Positions 9,248-21,564 are shown, numbered from the stretch's first letter. The stretch is DNA of 64,000 bases from Nitrospinaceae bacterium (GCA_029261655.1 JAJDAY010000022.1:1-64000), one strand, 5' to 3'. The notes: generated by a model from the letters alone, not told the origin. Numbers and translations: made by a program.

Positions 9248-10603
9248 ATGGTGTTATCATCTGCAAATATGGAATCCCCGGTCCCCAAAAGTTATCTGAC
9301 CTTACTGAAAACCAATCGTCCTTTCCGCAAACTCTGGTATGGCCAGGTGATCTCGGAGCTTGGCGACTGGCTGAACACCATCGCCATTTATTCCCTGATT
9401 CTCGAGCTCAGCGGCTCCGGGATGGCGTTGGCCTCGGCGATGATGGCCAAACTATTGCCTATTTTTTTCGTGTCGCCCATCGCCGGCGTCATCATCGACC
9501 GCGCCAGCCGAAAAAAAGTCATGATCGCAAGCGACGTTCTGCGGTTCCTAATCGTATTGTGCTTCCTGCTGGTGGATGACCCCGGCGACCTTTGGCTGGT
9601 TTACACTTTGGTTGTCCTGGAAATTTCCATGGCGGGTTTTTTTGAGCCGGCCCGCAGCGCCATCATACCCTCCCTCATTGAGCGAAAAGACCTGGTGACA
9701 GCCAATGCCCTAAGCGGGTCCACCTGGTCGGTGATGCTGGCATTTGGAGCGGCCGTGGGCGGCCTCGTGGTCGGTTTGCTTGGCATACGAACCGCGTTCA
9801 TTCTGGACGCCTTCACATTTCTGCTTTCCGCCTGGTTCATCTCCCGGATTCCAAATGAGCTGGAAAAATCCGCCAGTCAAAGGAAAAAACAAAACCAGGG
9901 AAGCTATAAAAAATTTATCGAAGGCATGCGTTACCTTTTTTCTGAACCCATTATTCTGGGTCTTTCCCTGTTAAAAACCGGGTTGGCGGTTTCCGGTGGA
10001 ATCATGACCCTGATCCCCCTGTACGCGCATCAACTGTTCACCAGCCCTTCCGCCATTTCCCTGGGCATCGGCGTCATGTATTCCGCCCGTGGAGTGGGAG
10101 CCGCCATCGGCCCTGTACTGGTCAGAAAATTTTTTGGCGATTCTTCCCGCGTGTTGCAGACCGCCATTGGCGCGGGCTTTTTTTTAGGGGCCGCCTCATA
10201 CGCGTTCATGGTCAAATCAAATTCCCTCACCGGCGCTTCGGTGTGTTTGGGGTTGGCCACCTTGTTCGGATCGATCATCTGGGTGTACAGCTCCGCCTTG
10301 ATTCATATGGAGGCTGAGGAAAGCTTCCTGGGGCGCATTTTCAGCACAGAGCTTGGGATCCTGACCCTGGTCATGGGAGTCAGCAATTGGGCCGTCGGAT
10401 TTGCTGTGGACCGGCTGGGACTTTCCCTGGAGACGGTGGTTTTTTGGATGGCCGGTCTATTTACGATTCCCGGAATGCTGTGGGTCGGCTTTGTTCTGTT
10501 CGTTCATCGCAGGCTCAAACAGGGAAAGAGCGTGGGGTCGGTATCTCCGGTGGATCCAAGCGGGTTCAATCCTCTGCCCATGACGGGTTTAAGCAAAAAA
10601 TAA
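9248..10603 (+). CDS. MFS transporter (MFS_3 / EntS-MefA-like exporter)
   Basis: Major facilitator with about 12 membrane helices. The N-terminal FRKLWYGQVISELGDWLNTIA is characteristic of the MFS_3 group, followed by the loop motif DRASRKKVMIASDVLR. Members export siderophores, macrolides or metals; the substrate is unknown here. The frame extends upstream to 9167, but that extra stretch is unlike the family, so I place the start at ATG 9248; a further ATG at MESPVPKSY is also possible. Neighbours are unrelated genes. Confidence 0.86.
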   Translation: MVLSSANMESPVPKSYLTLLKTNRPFRKLWYGQVISELGDWLNTIAIYSLILELSGSGMALASAMMAKLLPIFFVSPIAGVIIDRASRKKVMIASDVLRFLIVLCFLLVDDPGDLWLVYTLVVLEISMAGFFEPARSAIIPSLIERKDLVTANALSGSTWSVMLAFGAAVGGLVVGLLGIRTAFILDAFTFLLSAWFISRIPNELEKSASQRKKQNQGSYKKFIEGMRYLFSEPIILGLSLLKTGLAVSGGIMTLIPLYAHQLFTSPSAISLGIGVMYSARGVGAAIGPVLVRKFFGDSSRVLQTAIGAGFFLGAASYAFMVKSNSLTGASVCLGLATLFGSIIWVYSSALIHMEAEESFLGRIFSTELGILTLVMGVSNWAVGFAVDRLGLSLETVVFWMAGLFTIPGMLWVGFVLFVHRRLKQGKSVGSVSPVDPSGFNPLPMTGLSKK

Positions 10604-10639
10604 CACTGGGAGAAAAACAGGAAACACCGACAAAACTTT

Positions 10640-10990
10640 TCACCGAATGAAATGGTCGGCCAGTGAAATGCCGATATCGAAATGATGCCGGAAAGCTTCC
10701 GCGTCGTCCCGGCTTTCAGCCAGACGGTAGGCGTTTTTCACCGCGTCGCCCATTCCCAACGCATGCAGGACCGCGACCGAGACAAAACAGGACGCCAAAT
10801 CCTGAGACTCCGAATAGCCGACGACTAAATCCCGCATTCGGGTCTGCTCCGTTGGGTTCAAGCTTCGGTATTTTTCCACCAGCCCGAGAAGGTTTTCCTC
10901 CCCATACATGTTGGCGTATCCTGAACCGATGGCAGGCTCCTGATAAAGACGGTAAATTTCCTCATCGAGAGAGTCGGATGATTCCGTCAT
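10640..10990 (-). CDS. Unknown soluble helical protein
   Basis: A 116-residue, acidic, mostly helical protein with no signal peptide or membrane segment and no recognised domain. A strong AAGGAGG ribosome-binding site six bases before the ATG supports it as real. It lies just downstream of def on the same strand (about 40 bp gap) and may share its transcript. Confidence 0.72.
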   Translation of the reverse strand: MTESSDSLDEEIYRLYQEPAIGSGYANMYGEENLLGLVEKYRSLNPTEQTRMRDLVVGYSESQDLASCFVSVAVLHALGMGDAVKNAYRLAESRDDAEAFRHHFDIGISLADHFIR

Positions 10991-11030
10991 GACGCCTCCT
11001 TCCAGACTGGAACGTCTTTAAGTCCTTTTA

Positions 11031-11573
11031 TCATTCCTTCTCGGCCCAATAGGTTTCAAATTCTTCCATGTACGCAAGCTGGGTCAAATCTTCCATACGG
11101 TCGAGAAAAACTTTGCCGTTCAAATGGTCGATTTCATGCTGAAGGACAATCGCTAAAAAACCCGTTGCCTCGATGACCATCTCTTCCCCCTCCTGATTGA
11201 AAGCGGTCACCGTCACTTCTCTGGAACGCCGAACCAGTCCGCGAAAATCTATCAAGCTCAAGCAACTCTCCCACCCCATCGCGGTTTCATCGCTGTAGCG
11301 GGTGATCCTGGGGTTGATCAACACCGTCAGGGGGATCCCCTCGGCCTCAGGATAGCGCTTGTTTTCCTCACACTCCAGGATCACCAACTGAATAGAACGA
11401 GATACCTGGGGCGCCGCCAATCCCACGCCGCCATCGGTTCTCATGGTTTCCACCATGTCGTTAATTAATACCTGAAGATCACCGTCGGGGTCATTCAATT
11501 CTTTTAAATTCACAGGTTGCGCGATCTGGCGCAACACGGGGTTTCCCAACCTGGCAATTTTAAGTTTCGCCAT
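11031..11573 (-). CDS. def: Peptide deformylase
   Basis: Removes the formyl group from the N-terminal methionine of new proteins. Motif I is GVGLAAPQ near residue 50, motif III is QHEIDHLNG near 142, and the two histidines plus the motif II cysteine bind the metal. Motif II reads WESCLSL rather than the usual EGCLS. The metal-ligand cysteine is kept, so the enzyme is probably active. 180 residues is normal. Confidence 0.95.
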   Translation of the reverse strand: MAKLKIARLGNPVLRQIAQPVNLKELNDPDGDLQVLINDMVETMRTDGGVGLAAPQVSRSIQLVILECEENKRYPEAEGIPLTVLINPRITRYSDETAMGWESCLSLIDFRGLVRRSREVTVTAFNQEGEEMVIEATGFLAIVLQHEIDHLNGKVFLDRMEDLTQLAYMEEFETYWAEKE

Positions 11574-11730
11574 GCTTCAACTTTCTTAACTGTTAAAGGA
11601 AAAACAATTTTTAAATTTTAAGACCCTGGTTTTCACGCCATTTGACAACCTATTTTAGCATGAACCAACTCTCCATAGCTTTAAAACTGATCCTCCGGGG
11701 AGGAACAATTTTAAAAACTGGTTTTTTTGA

Positions 11731-11759
11731 TTGACATTCAACGCTGGTTTTTCAATAAT
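11731..11759 (+). promoter_or_regulatory. Sigma-70 promoter of the HU-family gene
   Basis: TTGACA (11731-11736), a 17-base spacer and AATAAT (11754-11759), five of six matches in the -10. Transcription would start near 11766, about 35 bases before the GTG start codon. Confidence 0.75.
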
Positions 11760-11799
11760 GCACGCGCCGGTACAACAATATAGAGAGGAGGCGACAAAA

Positions 11800-12078
11800 G
11801 TGACAAAGGATGAATTGATAAACAGTGTTATCAAATCGTGTAAAGATCCAAATTTATCGAAGCGGTTGACTGGGGATGTGCTCGACTCAGTTTTCGAGAA
11901 TATTTCTAAAGCAATCAAAAAAGAAAAACGGTTTGCCTATCCAAGTTTTGGAACGTTTACGGTGAGAAATCGGAAGGCGCGGAAAGGCAGAAACCCGCAA
12001 ACTGGAGAAGAGATTAAAATTAAGGCCAGTAAAACCGTTGGCTTTAAACCCGCTCCCACATTAAAGAATTCGCTGTAA
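11800..12078 (+). CDS. HU/IHF-family DNA-binding protein
   Basis: Nucleoid protein of the bacterial histone-like class, which bends DNA as a dimer. The 92 residues show the N-terminal helices (TKDELINSVI), the F-x-S-F-G-x-F turn as YPSFGTFTVR near residue 50, and the DNA-binding arm RKARKGRNPQTGE followed by KTVGFKPAPTLK. I chose the GTG at 11800 because a GAGGAGG ribosome-binding site lies eight bases upstream and the length then fits the family; the longer ATG frame overlaps the promoter. The gene has its own promoter and terminator. HU versus IHF subunit cannot be decided. Confidence 0.93.
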   Translation: MTKDELINSVIKSCKDPNLSKRLTGDVLDSVFENISKAIKKEKRFAYPSFGTFTVRNRKARKGRNPQTGEEIKIKASKTVGFKPAPTLKNSL

Positions 12079-12110
12079 CGAACTCATTTTAAAAAGTTCA
12101 GATTCAGAAA

Positions 12111-12139
12111 AACCGCCTCCTTTGGGGGCGGTTTTTTTT
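12111..12139 (+). terminator. Strong terminator after the HU-family gene
   Basis: AACCGCCTCC pairs with GGGGGCGGTT (10 bp, one T-G) around a TTT loop and is followed by a run of T. Confidence 0.9.
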
Positions 12140-12187
12140 GTTCCTAAAATACGGATCGACCTGGATGGACCAGCTCTGGCACCGGTT

Positions 12188-14341
12188 TCAGGGTGCGATC
12201 GTTTTGTGCGCAAGACCGTGAGACTGCAGTTCTTTAGATAACTTCGCCGTTTCTTTTTCCGTCGAGAACGCTCCCAGCAAGACCCGGAACCGGGGGTTTA
12301 AAAACTCTTTTTCGCTGAAGGTAAACAGCAGGGGGGAATACCCTAAAGACCTTAAATTGAGGATCAGGGTTTCAGCCTCATCCTCTATTTCATATTCCCC
12401 CATCATTAACGTGTACGGGTAATTTACGGGAATCGCGTATCTGGAAAAAGCATATCTCTTGAGTTTCGACGCTAAACCCCTTGCCAGATCCATGCTCGGA
12501 AAACGTCCAACATAAACCCGAAAGATTTTTCTATTCCGTGAAATGTTTATTGGAATAGAATACGCGTTGAACCCCAATCTCCTCAATTGATTCACCGCCT
12601 GAGTCGCCATTTGAAAATCAAGGTGACTGGAAGCATGTATGACATACGGGGCGGAGACCGTTCTTTCCCTGGAAAAAATTTCCTCCGCCTCGGACGTCGC
12701 CTCATCGCCGGATTCGAACTTTTCCAGATATTCATTGACTTTAAATTTTTCCTTGAGAATTTTCCAGGCTCCGTCTTCCCAAACAACGCCGATATCCTTC
12801 AAGCCAAAGCTCTCCATCTTTCCCGAAGAAAAACTTTGCCCGAAGGAGACCATCGTCTGCCCTTCATTGAGAACCAGAGACGCCTGCTGGATGCGCAATT
12901 TCACTTGATTGTGACGATTGAACATGCGTTTTTTCAGGATCCGTAAATCCGCGAAATTAATTTCCGGTTGGCTGGATTTCTGGTTGGAAAAATGCGTCAA
13001 ATGCTGGTCCAGATCCCCATTTTCCCAGGATTTTTTCCAATACCGAAGCATTTCAAAAATCATTTTCTTTTCGTCTTCATTTTCAGAGGGAAGCGGAATT
13101 TCCTGGTTCATCCCATCAAAGACCTCATTTTCCACTCCGGAACGTTTATTCCGAATCACTTTCCATTCCTGCCACTGACTGTTGAGAACCTCCCTGGCCA
13201 TTTTAGATTCAATCTCATCGAGCCGTTGCCTCAGGTTCTCCAACTGCAACTGGCTTCCCTCTCTGATCCCGTTCATATTTCCATACAGGAAACTGCCCGG
13301 GTTCTCCATCCAAAGCGCAACCGCAACGCGAGTGATATCCGCCCCCTCCACATTGAGTTTTTTGGCAACGGAAAAAAGATTCTCGCCCCGGGCCAGGGGA
13401 CCGTAGCCAGGCCCTTGGGCCACCGAATCACCGCTCTCATTATTATTCGGGCCCGGTTCCGGGAGGGACGCGACTTCAGGAGAAACTGACTCGTCAGACT
13501 CATTTTCCAAAACCTGAGCCACCTCTTCTTGAGCCTCTGATTGTAATTGAGCCGGATCGAAAGGAGGCATTTTGTCCGGGAAACCTTTTTTAGAAACCCA
13601 GGTCGCGCCAGGAAAAAAGGAGTCCTTGCCCCTCACTCCAATCAATTTCACAGGTGATTTGGCCATCCAGGAAGGAGCGCTGACACGAGGGGGCGTTCCA
13701 GGAGTTTCGTCCTCATCAGCCCCCTCCTGCGGAGCAGAATCCTCCCCTTGAGCCAACCGTTCTTTCTGAGTTTCCATCGAAGCTGTGGATTCTCCAGCCG
13801 CGTTTCCACCTTTTAATAAATCCACCGCTTCTTTTTCGGGGGGAGGGATTGTTTCGGGGGTTCGTTTTTTCTGCTCCTGAACATTCAGCGCCAGATTTTG
13901 TTGGAAATCCACAGCGACTAAATAATTCTCCAACAGGACCCCTTCTTTAAAGGTCCCACGGATGACCAGATGAAAAGAAGGAAAAAATAACGGCCTTCCA
14001 GAAATCACCCGAATGGTTTTTTTCCGGCCTTCAGTTTCTTCGGGAGGCACAATTTCCAAATTATCTATAAATCTTGGGCGCTTAAGTTCAAGACGCTGAT
14101 AATCCGCCTGGTCGCCGATTTCAACATTGAATTCGCCGTCCCCATCAAGAACAACCTTCAGTTCGGCGTTGAAACGCTCACCAAACTTGCTTTGAATATT
14201 TATTCCCTCAAAAGAAAAAGCAAAACTTTCGGTCGATCTTCCGGCAATTGCCAAAACCAAAATAATACCCAATACAAGCGAAAACACAGGCTTTCTCACC
14301 AGCGTCCGTATTAATTCAAATTGAACAGATTGCAATCTCAA
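12188..14341 (-). CDS. FimV-like envelope protein with SPOR repeats
   Basis: A large membrane-anchored periplasmic protein. Residues 20-42 form the only membrane segment. A FimV-type N-terminal domain follows (INIQSKFGERFNAELKV to about residue 155), then a low-complexity linker. Next is a LysM-like peptidoglycan-binding stretch near 325 (YGPLARGENLFSVAKKL). Residues about 430-545 resemble the small domain attached to some L,D-transpeptidases. The tail, about 570-717, contains SPOR-like units (RVYVGRFPSMDLARGLASKL, RVLLGAFSTEKETAKL), which bind denuded glycan at division sites. FimV proteins organise poles and type IV pili; a role in cell-wall or polar organisation is inferred. It lies upstream of no obvious partner. 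Confidence 0.75.
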   Translation of the reverse strand: MRLQSVQFELIRTLVRKPVFSLVLGIILVLAIAGRSTESFAFSFEGINIQSKFGERFNAELKVVLDGDGEFNVEIGDQADYQRLELKRPRFIDNLEIVPPEETEGRKKTIRVISGRPLFFPSFHLVIRGTFKEGVLLENYLVAVDFQQNLALNVQEQKKRTPETIPPPEKEAVDLLKGGNAAGESTASMETQKERLAQGEDSAPQEGADEDETPGTPPRVSAPSWMAKSPVKLIGVRGKDSFFPGATWVSKKGFPDKMPPFDPAQLQSEAQEEVAQVLENESDESVSPEVASLPEPGPNNNESGDSVAQGPGYGPLARGENLFSVAKKLNVEGADITRVAVALWMENPGSFLYGNMNGIREGSQLQLENLRQRLDEIESKMAREVLNSQWQEWKVIRNKRSGVENEVFDGMNQEIPLPSENEDEKKMIFEMLRYWKKSWENGDLDQHLTHFSNQKSSQPEINFADLRILKKRMFNRHNQVKLRIQQASLVLNEGQTMVSFGQSFSSGKMESFGLKDIGVVWEDGAWKILKEKFKVNEYLEKFESGDEATSEAEEIFSRERTVSAPYVIHASSHLDFQMATQAVNQLRRLGFNAYSIPINISRNRKIFRVYVGRFPSMDLARGLASKLKRYAFSRYAIPVNYPYTLMMGEYEIEDEAETLILNLRSLGYSPLLFTFSEKEFLNPRFRVLLGAFSTEKETAKLSKELQSHGLAHKTIAP

Positions 14342-14437
14342 TTCAACAACCCTGAGTAAAAAAATGGCGCCCTGAAAAAAACCGGTTCACGCCAGATCTC
14401 ATGATTAAAATCAAACACCAGAACTTAATATAAAAGA

Positions 14438-14929
14438 TTATTTTTGTGAGGCTTCTTCTTTTCTTGCTTTATTTTTCTTCGCGTTTTTTTTCATTTTCTT
14501 GATTTCAGCGTGTTCGAAAGCTTTATAACTTCCCTTATTGGCTTGATTCGGATTTCTGGTTTTACGATGGTAATTATTCGTGACCCAGTTTTTTTCTATA
14601 TAATGGCAGGCCTTGCATTGTCTGGCTCTTTTGAAATAAGGTCTTTCATAATCCGCTCTGATCGTACGCACATGCTGGGCAGGATCAAAATTTTTATGGA
14701 TATGACAGCTTTTGCAATAATCATTAATTATATTATTATTTTTTGCGGCGCTGAATTTTCCATCAAAGGCGTCCTCGATACGCCGTTCGGCGCAACCGCT
14801 CATGACGACAATCAAGAGTCCCAAAAATGCCAGGCAACGGATTTTACCGAATCGCTGACGCTTAAGATTGCGCCGGTGAGGATGGCTCAGTCCCAGGGAG
14901 TGAGAAAATTGGCTGTCAGCTTGTTGCAT
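14438..14929 (-). CDS. Diheme c-type cytochrome lipoprotein
   Basis: An exported protein with a hydrophobic segment (CLAFLGLLIVVMSG) ending in a cysteine near residue 46, a plausible lipobox (MSGC). Two CxxCH haem-attachment motifs follow, CKSCH near residue 72 and CKACH near 106. The C-terminus is very lysine-rich. Electron-transfer or haem-sensing roles are possible; the partner is not evident. The N-terminus before the signal is unusually long (about 30 residues), so the true start may be further downstream, though no better start codon is visible. Confidence 0.75.
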   Translation of the reverse strand: MQQADSQFSHSLGLSHPHRRNLKRQRFGKIRCLAFLGLLIVVMSGCAERRIEDAFDGKFSAAKNNNIINDYCKSCHIHKNFDPAQHVRTIRADYERPYFKRARQCKACHYIEKNWVTNNYHRKTRNPNQANKGSYKAFEHAEIKKMKKNAKKNKARKEEASQK

Positions 14930-15090
14930 TTCAATCCGGAAGATTATTTTAGAAAAGAGGTGAACTCAATACCATCATACTGTGGACAGGATGGAAATTC
15001 AAAATACATTCAGCGATAGTTGGTAACGGTTCGGTTCCAAAATAAAGTCGCCTGACACCTGACGAAATCAAACTTAAATGTGTGACCTTC

Positions 15091-15765
15091 TTAAATAATT
15101 GACTGAGGGCGAATCAGCTCGTATTGGCTGATAACTCTTCTGGAATATTTTGTGGGTTTACTGCCTTTTCTCAGGTATCTGGATAATTTAGTGGGACCGT
15201 GATTATAAGCTTCCAGAGCTAGGCTCAGGTCCCCGAATCGAATGATCAGTTTTTCCAGATAGTACGCACCCAGCGCAATATTGACGCCCGGATCAAATAA
15301 GGTGGGTTTGCCCTTCCAAACGTGCCTGATTTCTTTAGCCAGGGCAACCGCGGTTCGCGGCAGAATCTGCATCAATCCTAAAGCGCCTTTTCGGGACTTC
15401 GCCCAGTTGTTGAAAGAACTCTCGGTTATGATGAGAGCGGTCAATAAAAACGGATCAAAACTATATTTTTCGCTTTCACTGACAATCAGATGAGCAAGTT
15501 GTCTCCTGAACTCAGGCGCCAGACCGGCTTTATAATTCGCCAGAACCTGGACAACTTGATTTGCCGCCCCCTCTTTCTTTTGAAGTTTTAAAATTTTTGC
15601 AGTTGTCTCGTTTTTCTGAAAAATTCCTTCTTCCATTTTTTCCGCCGCGACGAAATAAGGCGACAACCCGGGAACCGAATAGTCCTCCCCTTCCATAAAA
15701 AACCCCAGACAGGCAATCGCGAGAACTACCGGAAGAATCGATTTACAGGCTTTGGTATAAATCAT
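15091..15765 (-). CDS. Lytic transglycosylase, SLT domain
   Basis: Cleaves the glycan strands of peptidoglycan to form anhydro-muropeptides. A signal peptide lies at the N-terminus (SILPVVLAIACLGFF). The SLT fold shows the catalytic glutamate in LIITESSFNNWAKS, then GALGLMQILP, ALGAYYLEKL and ALEAYNHGP. The 224 residues suggest a minimal secreted enzyme. It is on the same strand as the cytochrome lipoprotein and the FimV-like gene downstream. Confidence 0.92.
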   Translation of the reverse strand: MIYTKACKSILPVVLAIACLGFFMEGEDYSVPGLSPYFVAAEKMEEGIFQKNETTAKILKLQKKEGAANQVVQVLANYKAGLAPEFRRQLAHLIVSESEKYSFDPFLLTALIITESSFNNWAKSRKGALGLMQILPRTAVALAKEIRHVWKGKPTLFDPGVNIALGAYYLEKLIIRFGDLSLALEAYNHGPTKLSRYLRKGSKPTKYSRRVISQYELIRPQSII

Positions 15766-15945
15766 TTAAAAACTTTTAGTTTTGGAAAGAATCATCGAAT
15801 GGAAAGCAATCTATAAACTTTTATCAGGACGCCCTTATAAAAGCTACCTGATTATAGTGGAGTCGCATTTGCTTGTCAATTTATCTACCAAAAGAAAAAA
15901 CAACAGGTTAATCAAAGTTTAACGCCAATTTTTCAAGGGATTTTG

Positions 15946-15975
15946 TTGATATCTTGCAAAAAAAAAGAATATAAT
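15946..15975 (+). promoter_or_regulatory. Sigma-70 promoter of the acidic repeat protein gene
   Basis: TTGATA (15946-15951), an 18-base spacer and a perfect TATAAT (15970-15975). Transcription would start near 15982, 30 bases before the ATG. Confidence 0.65.
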
Positions 15976-16011
15976 GGTGCGTTGCTCTAACCTAAAAAAA
16001 AACAACTCCTT

Positions 16012-19193
<3,182 letters not shown>

Positions 19194-19208
19194 TTAAAAA
19201 ATGCCGAA

Positions 19209-19245
19209 CAAAAAAAGCAGGCCCTGATGGTCCACCAGGGCCTGC
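19209..19245 (-). terminator. Terminator-like hairpin between rpmA and obg
   Basis: GCAGGCCCTG and CAGGGCCTGC form a perfect 10-bp stem with a 9-base loop. Reading the minus strand it is followed by TTTTTT. It would reduce read-through into obg, separating ribosomal-protein expression from GTPase expression. Confidence 0.85.
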
Positions 19246-19276
19246 TGATTGAAATCGTTCTGCGAGAGAAGGTAGT

Positions 19277-19534
19277 TTAACTGGCGGAATAGACGCTGAT
19301 CTTTTTTCTTTTCCGATTCAAGTGTTCAAACTTGACAACCCCTGGAATTTTAGAAAACAGGGTGTAATCGCCGCCAATGCCAACGTTCTCACCTGGGTGA
19401 AAAGAGGTTCCGCGTTGCCTGACCAGGATCTCCCCTGCTTTCACAAGTTGTCCGCCATACCGTTTAACGCCCAGCCGCTTGCCAGCGCTGTCCCGGCCGT
19501 TTGTCGTGCTTCCCTGACCTTTTTTATGTGCCAT
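19277..19534 (-). CDS. rpmA: 50S ribosomal protein L27
   Basis: Ribosomal protein near the peptidyl-transferase centre. The N-terminal [24 protein letters not shown] is characteristic and begins directly, with no cleavable extension of the Firmicutes type. 85 residues is normal. It lies nine bases after rplU on the same strand. Confidence 0.98.
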   Translation of the reverse strand: MAHKKGQGSTTNGRDSAGKRLGVKRYGGQLVKAGEILVRQRGTSFHPGENVGIGGDYTLFSKIPGVVKFEHLNRKRKKISVYSAS

Positions 19535-19543
19535 ACCGTTCCT

Positions 19544-19858
19544 TTAATTCTTTGCGATATCGATAATTTTAAGTCGGGTGTACAGTTGTCTGTGCCCGTT
19601 TTTTCGGCGATATTTTTTACGACGCTTCTTTTTGAAAATGATGATTTTCTTACCCTTCAGTTGCTCCGTCACTTCGCAAGTCACGGTACAACCGTCCAAC
19701 AATGGCGCACCCGCCTGAACGTCCTCGCCCTCGCCAATCATCAAAACTTTATCAAGAGTGACGGTCTGGCCCTCTTCCTGGTCAAGCTTTTCAACCTGGA
19801 TGACGTCCCCTTTGGCAACTTTGTACTGTTTTCCACCTGTTGAAACCACTGCAAACAT
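19544..19858 (-). CDS. rplU: 50S ribosomal protein L21
   Basis: Large-subunit protein that binds 23S rRNA. The family N-terminus [14 protein letters not shown] and the basic [16 protein letters not shown] tract are present. 104 residues is normal. It is the first gene of rplU-rpmA-obg, with GGAG before the ATG and a 5' leader of about 90 bases that contains a GGGCT...AGCCC stem. Confidence 0.98.
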   Translation of the reverse strand: MFAVVSTGGKQYKVAKGDVIQVEKLDQEEGQTVTLDKVLMIGEGEDVQAGAPLLDGCTVTCEVTEQLKGKKIIIFKKKRRKKYRRKNGHRQLYTRLKIIDIAKN

Positions 19859-19954
19859 GTTTTAATACTCCAATAATCTTATCTGAAATTTCACCAAAAG
19901 TTTGATCCCATCGGACCGGATGATGAAGGAGGGCTAACCTTATGAAAGCCCAGC

Positions 19955-19983
19955 ATCTTAGTTAATTTCGCCTGCCTTGTCAA
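19955..19983 (-). promoter_or_regulatory. Sigma-70 promoter of rplU-rpmA-obg
   Basis: Read on the minus strand: TTGACA (19983-19978), a 17-base spacer and TAAGAT (19960-19955). Transcription would start near 19948, leaving a leader of about 90 bases that could carry autoregulation. Confidence 0.75.
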
Positions 19984-20172
19984 GGGTTTCGACCCCCCAA
20001 ATCCCAATTCCCTTTTCAAGGGGCAAAATTCGCCCCGAAAAACATCCACCGAAGGCCCCTGCCCGCTTTGAATTGTTTCCCGTGGATATGGCATAATCTC
20101 TTGATTTTATTATTCAAAATGATATAAAGATAGAGTCCTCAATCTATCCTGCGGTATTGCAAGTGGCTCTGT

Positions 20173-20739
20173 ATGTCCCTTAAAGACAAGGAAAAGTGGA
20201 ACCAGAAATATCAGGCCAGCGAATACACCTCCAACAAGGTTCCCTCAGAGTGGTTGGCGGAAAATTCCGACCTGCTGACCGGAAAAGGAATGGCTCTGGA
20301 TATCGCCTGCGGGGAAGGTCGTAACGCGGTTTACGCGGCCTCATTGGGATACGAAGTATTGGGAATTGATATTTCCGAGGCAGGAATCCAGAAAACCCAG
20401 GCGCGGGCCAAAGAGGAAAAATTATCCGTCGATACCCTGATCACGGATTTGGACGATTTTGAGTTCACGGAAAATGTTTTCGATCTCGTTCTGTGCTTCA
20501 ACTTCCTGGACCGAAGATTGTTTCCAGGTATTCAGAAGACTCTCAAGCCGGGGGGCCTTGTTTTTTACGAAACTTTCAACCTCGATCATCTGAAATACAC
20601 TTCGTTTAAAAGGGAATGGGTTCTGGAATATAATGAATTGCTGGAACAATTCAAAAATTTTCGCGTTCTCAGATACAGGGAAATGGACCGGGATGAAAAT
20701 GGTTTCGCCTCCATCATCGCCCGAAAAATGGAGGATTAA
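20173..20739 (+). CDS. Class I SAM-dependent methyltransferase
   Basis: Rossmann-fold methyltransferase. The SAM-binding glycine motif is MALDIACGEGRNAVYAA near residue 40, with the acidic motif II in VLGIDISEAGI and motif IV in FDLVLCFNFLDR. The N-terminal WNQKYQ and the fold suggest the TehB-like/methyltransferase-25 group. The substrate is unknown. It is followed after six bases by a lipoprotein gene, so the two are probably co-transcribed. Confidence 0.85.
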   Translation: MSLKDKEKWNQKYQASEYTSNKVPSEWLAENSDLLTGKGMALDIACGEGRNAVYAASLGYEVLGIDISEAGIQKTQARAKEEKLSVDTLITDLDDFEFTENVFDLVLCFNFLDRRLFPGIQKTLKPGGLVFYETFNLDHLKYTSFKREWVLEYNELLEQFKNFRVLRYREMDRDENGFASIIARKMED

Positions 20740-20745
20740 AATATC

Positions 20746-21564
20746 ATGATTATTCAAAAGCGACCTTCGTTTTTTTTGCGGCCTGTCTGGGCAATGATCA
20801 CCCTGCTCCTGATCCCGATTTTTTTTCAGGGGTGCGCCACGATCAAGGAAAAAAAGCTGGAAAAAGAAGGTCTCACCTTGATCTACCGCCACAAATCACA
20901 GGCCGGCCCGGCCTTCGACAAGTTGAACCTGAACCATCCCATAAAAATTTCGGCAGATGATTTTCGGAACCACCTTTACTCGCTTCAGTATGAGGAGCTT
21001 TCCCTGTTGGGAAAAAAGAAATACGCGATTTCCCTGAGCGATCTCAAAGACACCTCCGAAATCCTCGCCAAAGCGGTCAATCGCATGGCCCCTGAAAACA
21101 TTCTCGTGTTCGAGCTGGAAACCGCGCGCGGGAGAACCACAGGAGAAATTTTCAGGACAGAAGATAAACTCAATTTTCGTTTCCAAACCATCAAGGGAGT
21201 TGAATTTTCCAGCGCATCATTTGGAGGAGGGGGCGGTTCCAGCTGGCGAATGGTTCCCGTGAGCGGTCAGAGCTATCGGGTGACCAAAAAATTACTGGGT
21301 ACAAGCACTCAGGAAAACTGGATCGTCGCAAAAATGACCCTGCCAAAAATATCCAAAAGGCTTTCTAAAGCACAAAAATCCAATGTCACAAAAGCGCCAT
21401 CGCCCATCACGCCAGTCTCACCGGCTCCAATAAACCCACCAGCGGGAAATAATCAGGATCTGGAAAAGAAGTTGCAGTTCCTGAAAGATCTCAGGGACAA
21501 GGACCTCATTGACGAGGGCGAATATGAGAAAAAGCGAAAAGAATTACTCGATAGTTTTCTTTAG
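20746..21564 (+). CDS. Putative lipoprotein with C-terminal SHOCT domain
   Basis: The first 27 residues form a signal with a hydrophobic core (MITLLLIPIFFQ) ending GC, an atypical lipobox (FQGC). The middle is a beta-rich domain of unknown function with a glycine-serine stretch (FGGGGGSS). A proline-rich linker leads to a SHOCT module at about 242-272 (LKDLRDKDLIDEGEYEKKRKEL), a short oligomerisation motif found at the ends of many proteins. Whether it is anchored to the inner or outer membrane is unknown. The start follows the methyltransferase stop by six bases. Confidence 0.75.
   Translation: MIIQKRPSFFLRPVWAMITLLLIPIFFQGCATIKEKKLEKEGLTLIYRHKSQAGPAFDKLNLNHPIKISADDFRNHLYSLQYEELSLLGKKKYAISLSDLKDTSEILAKAVNRMAPENILVFELETARGRTTGEIFRTEDKLNFRFQTIKGVEFSSASFGGGGGSSWRMVPVSGQSYRVTKKLLGTSTQENWIVAKMTLPKISKRLSKAQKSNVTKAPSPITPVSPAPINPPAGNNQDLEKKLQFLKDLRDKDLIDEGEYEKKRKELLDSFL

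Noticed and set aside
12968-13489. A 173-codon plus-strand frame inside the FimV-like gene
   Set aside because: It is antisense to a protein with recognised domains and has no ribosome-binding site.
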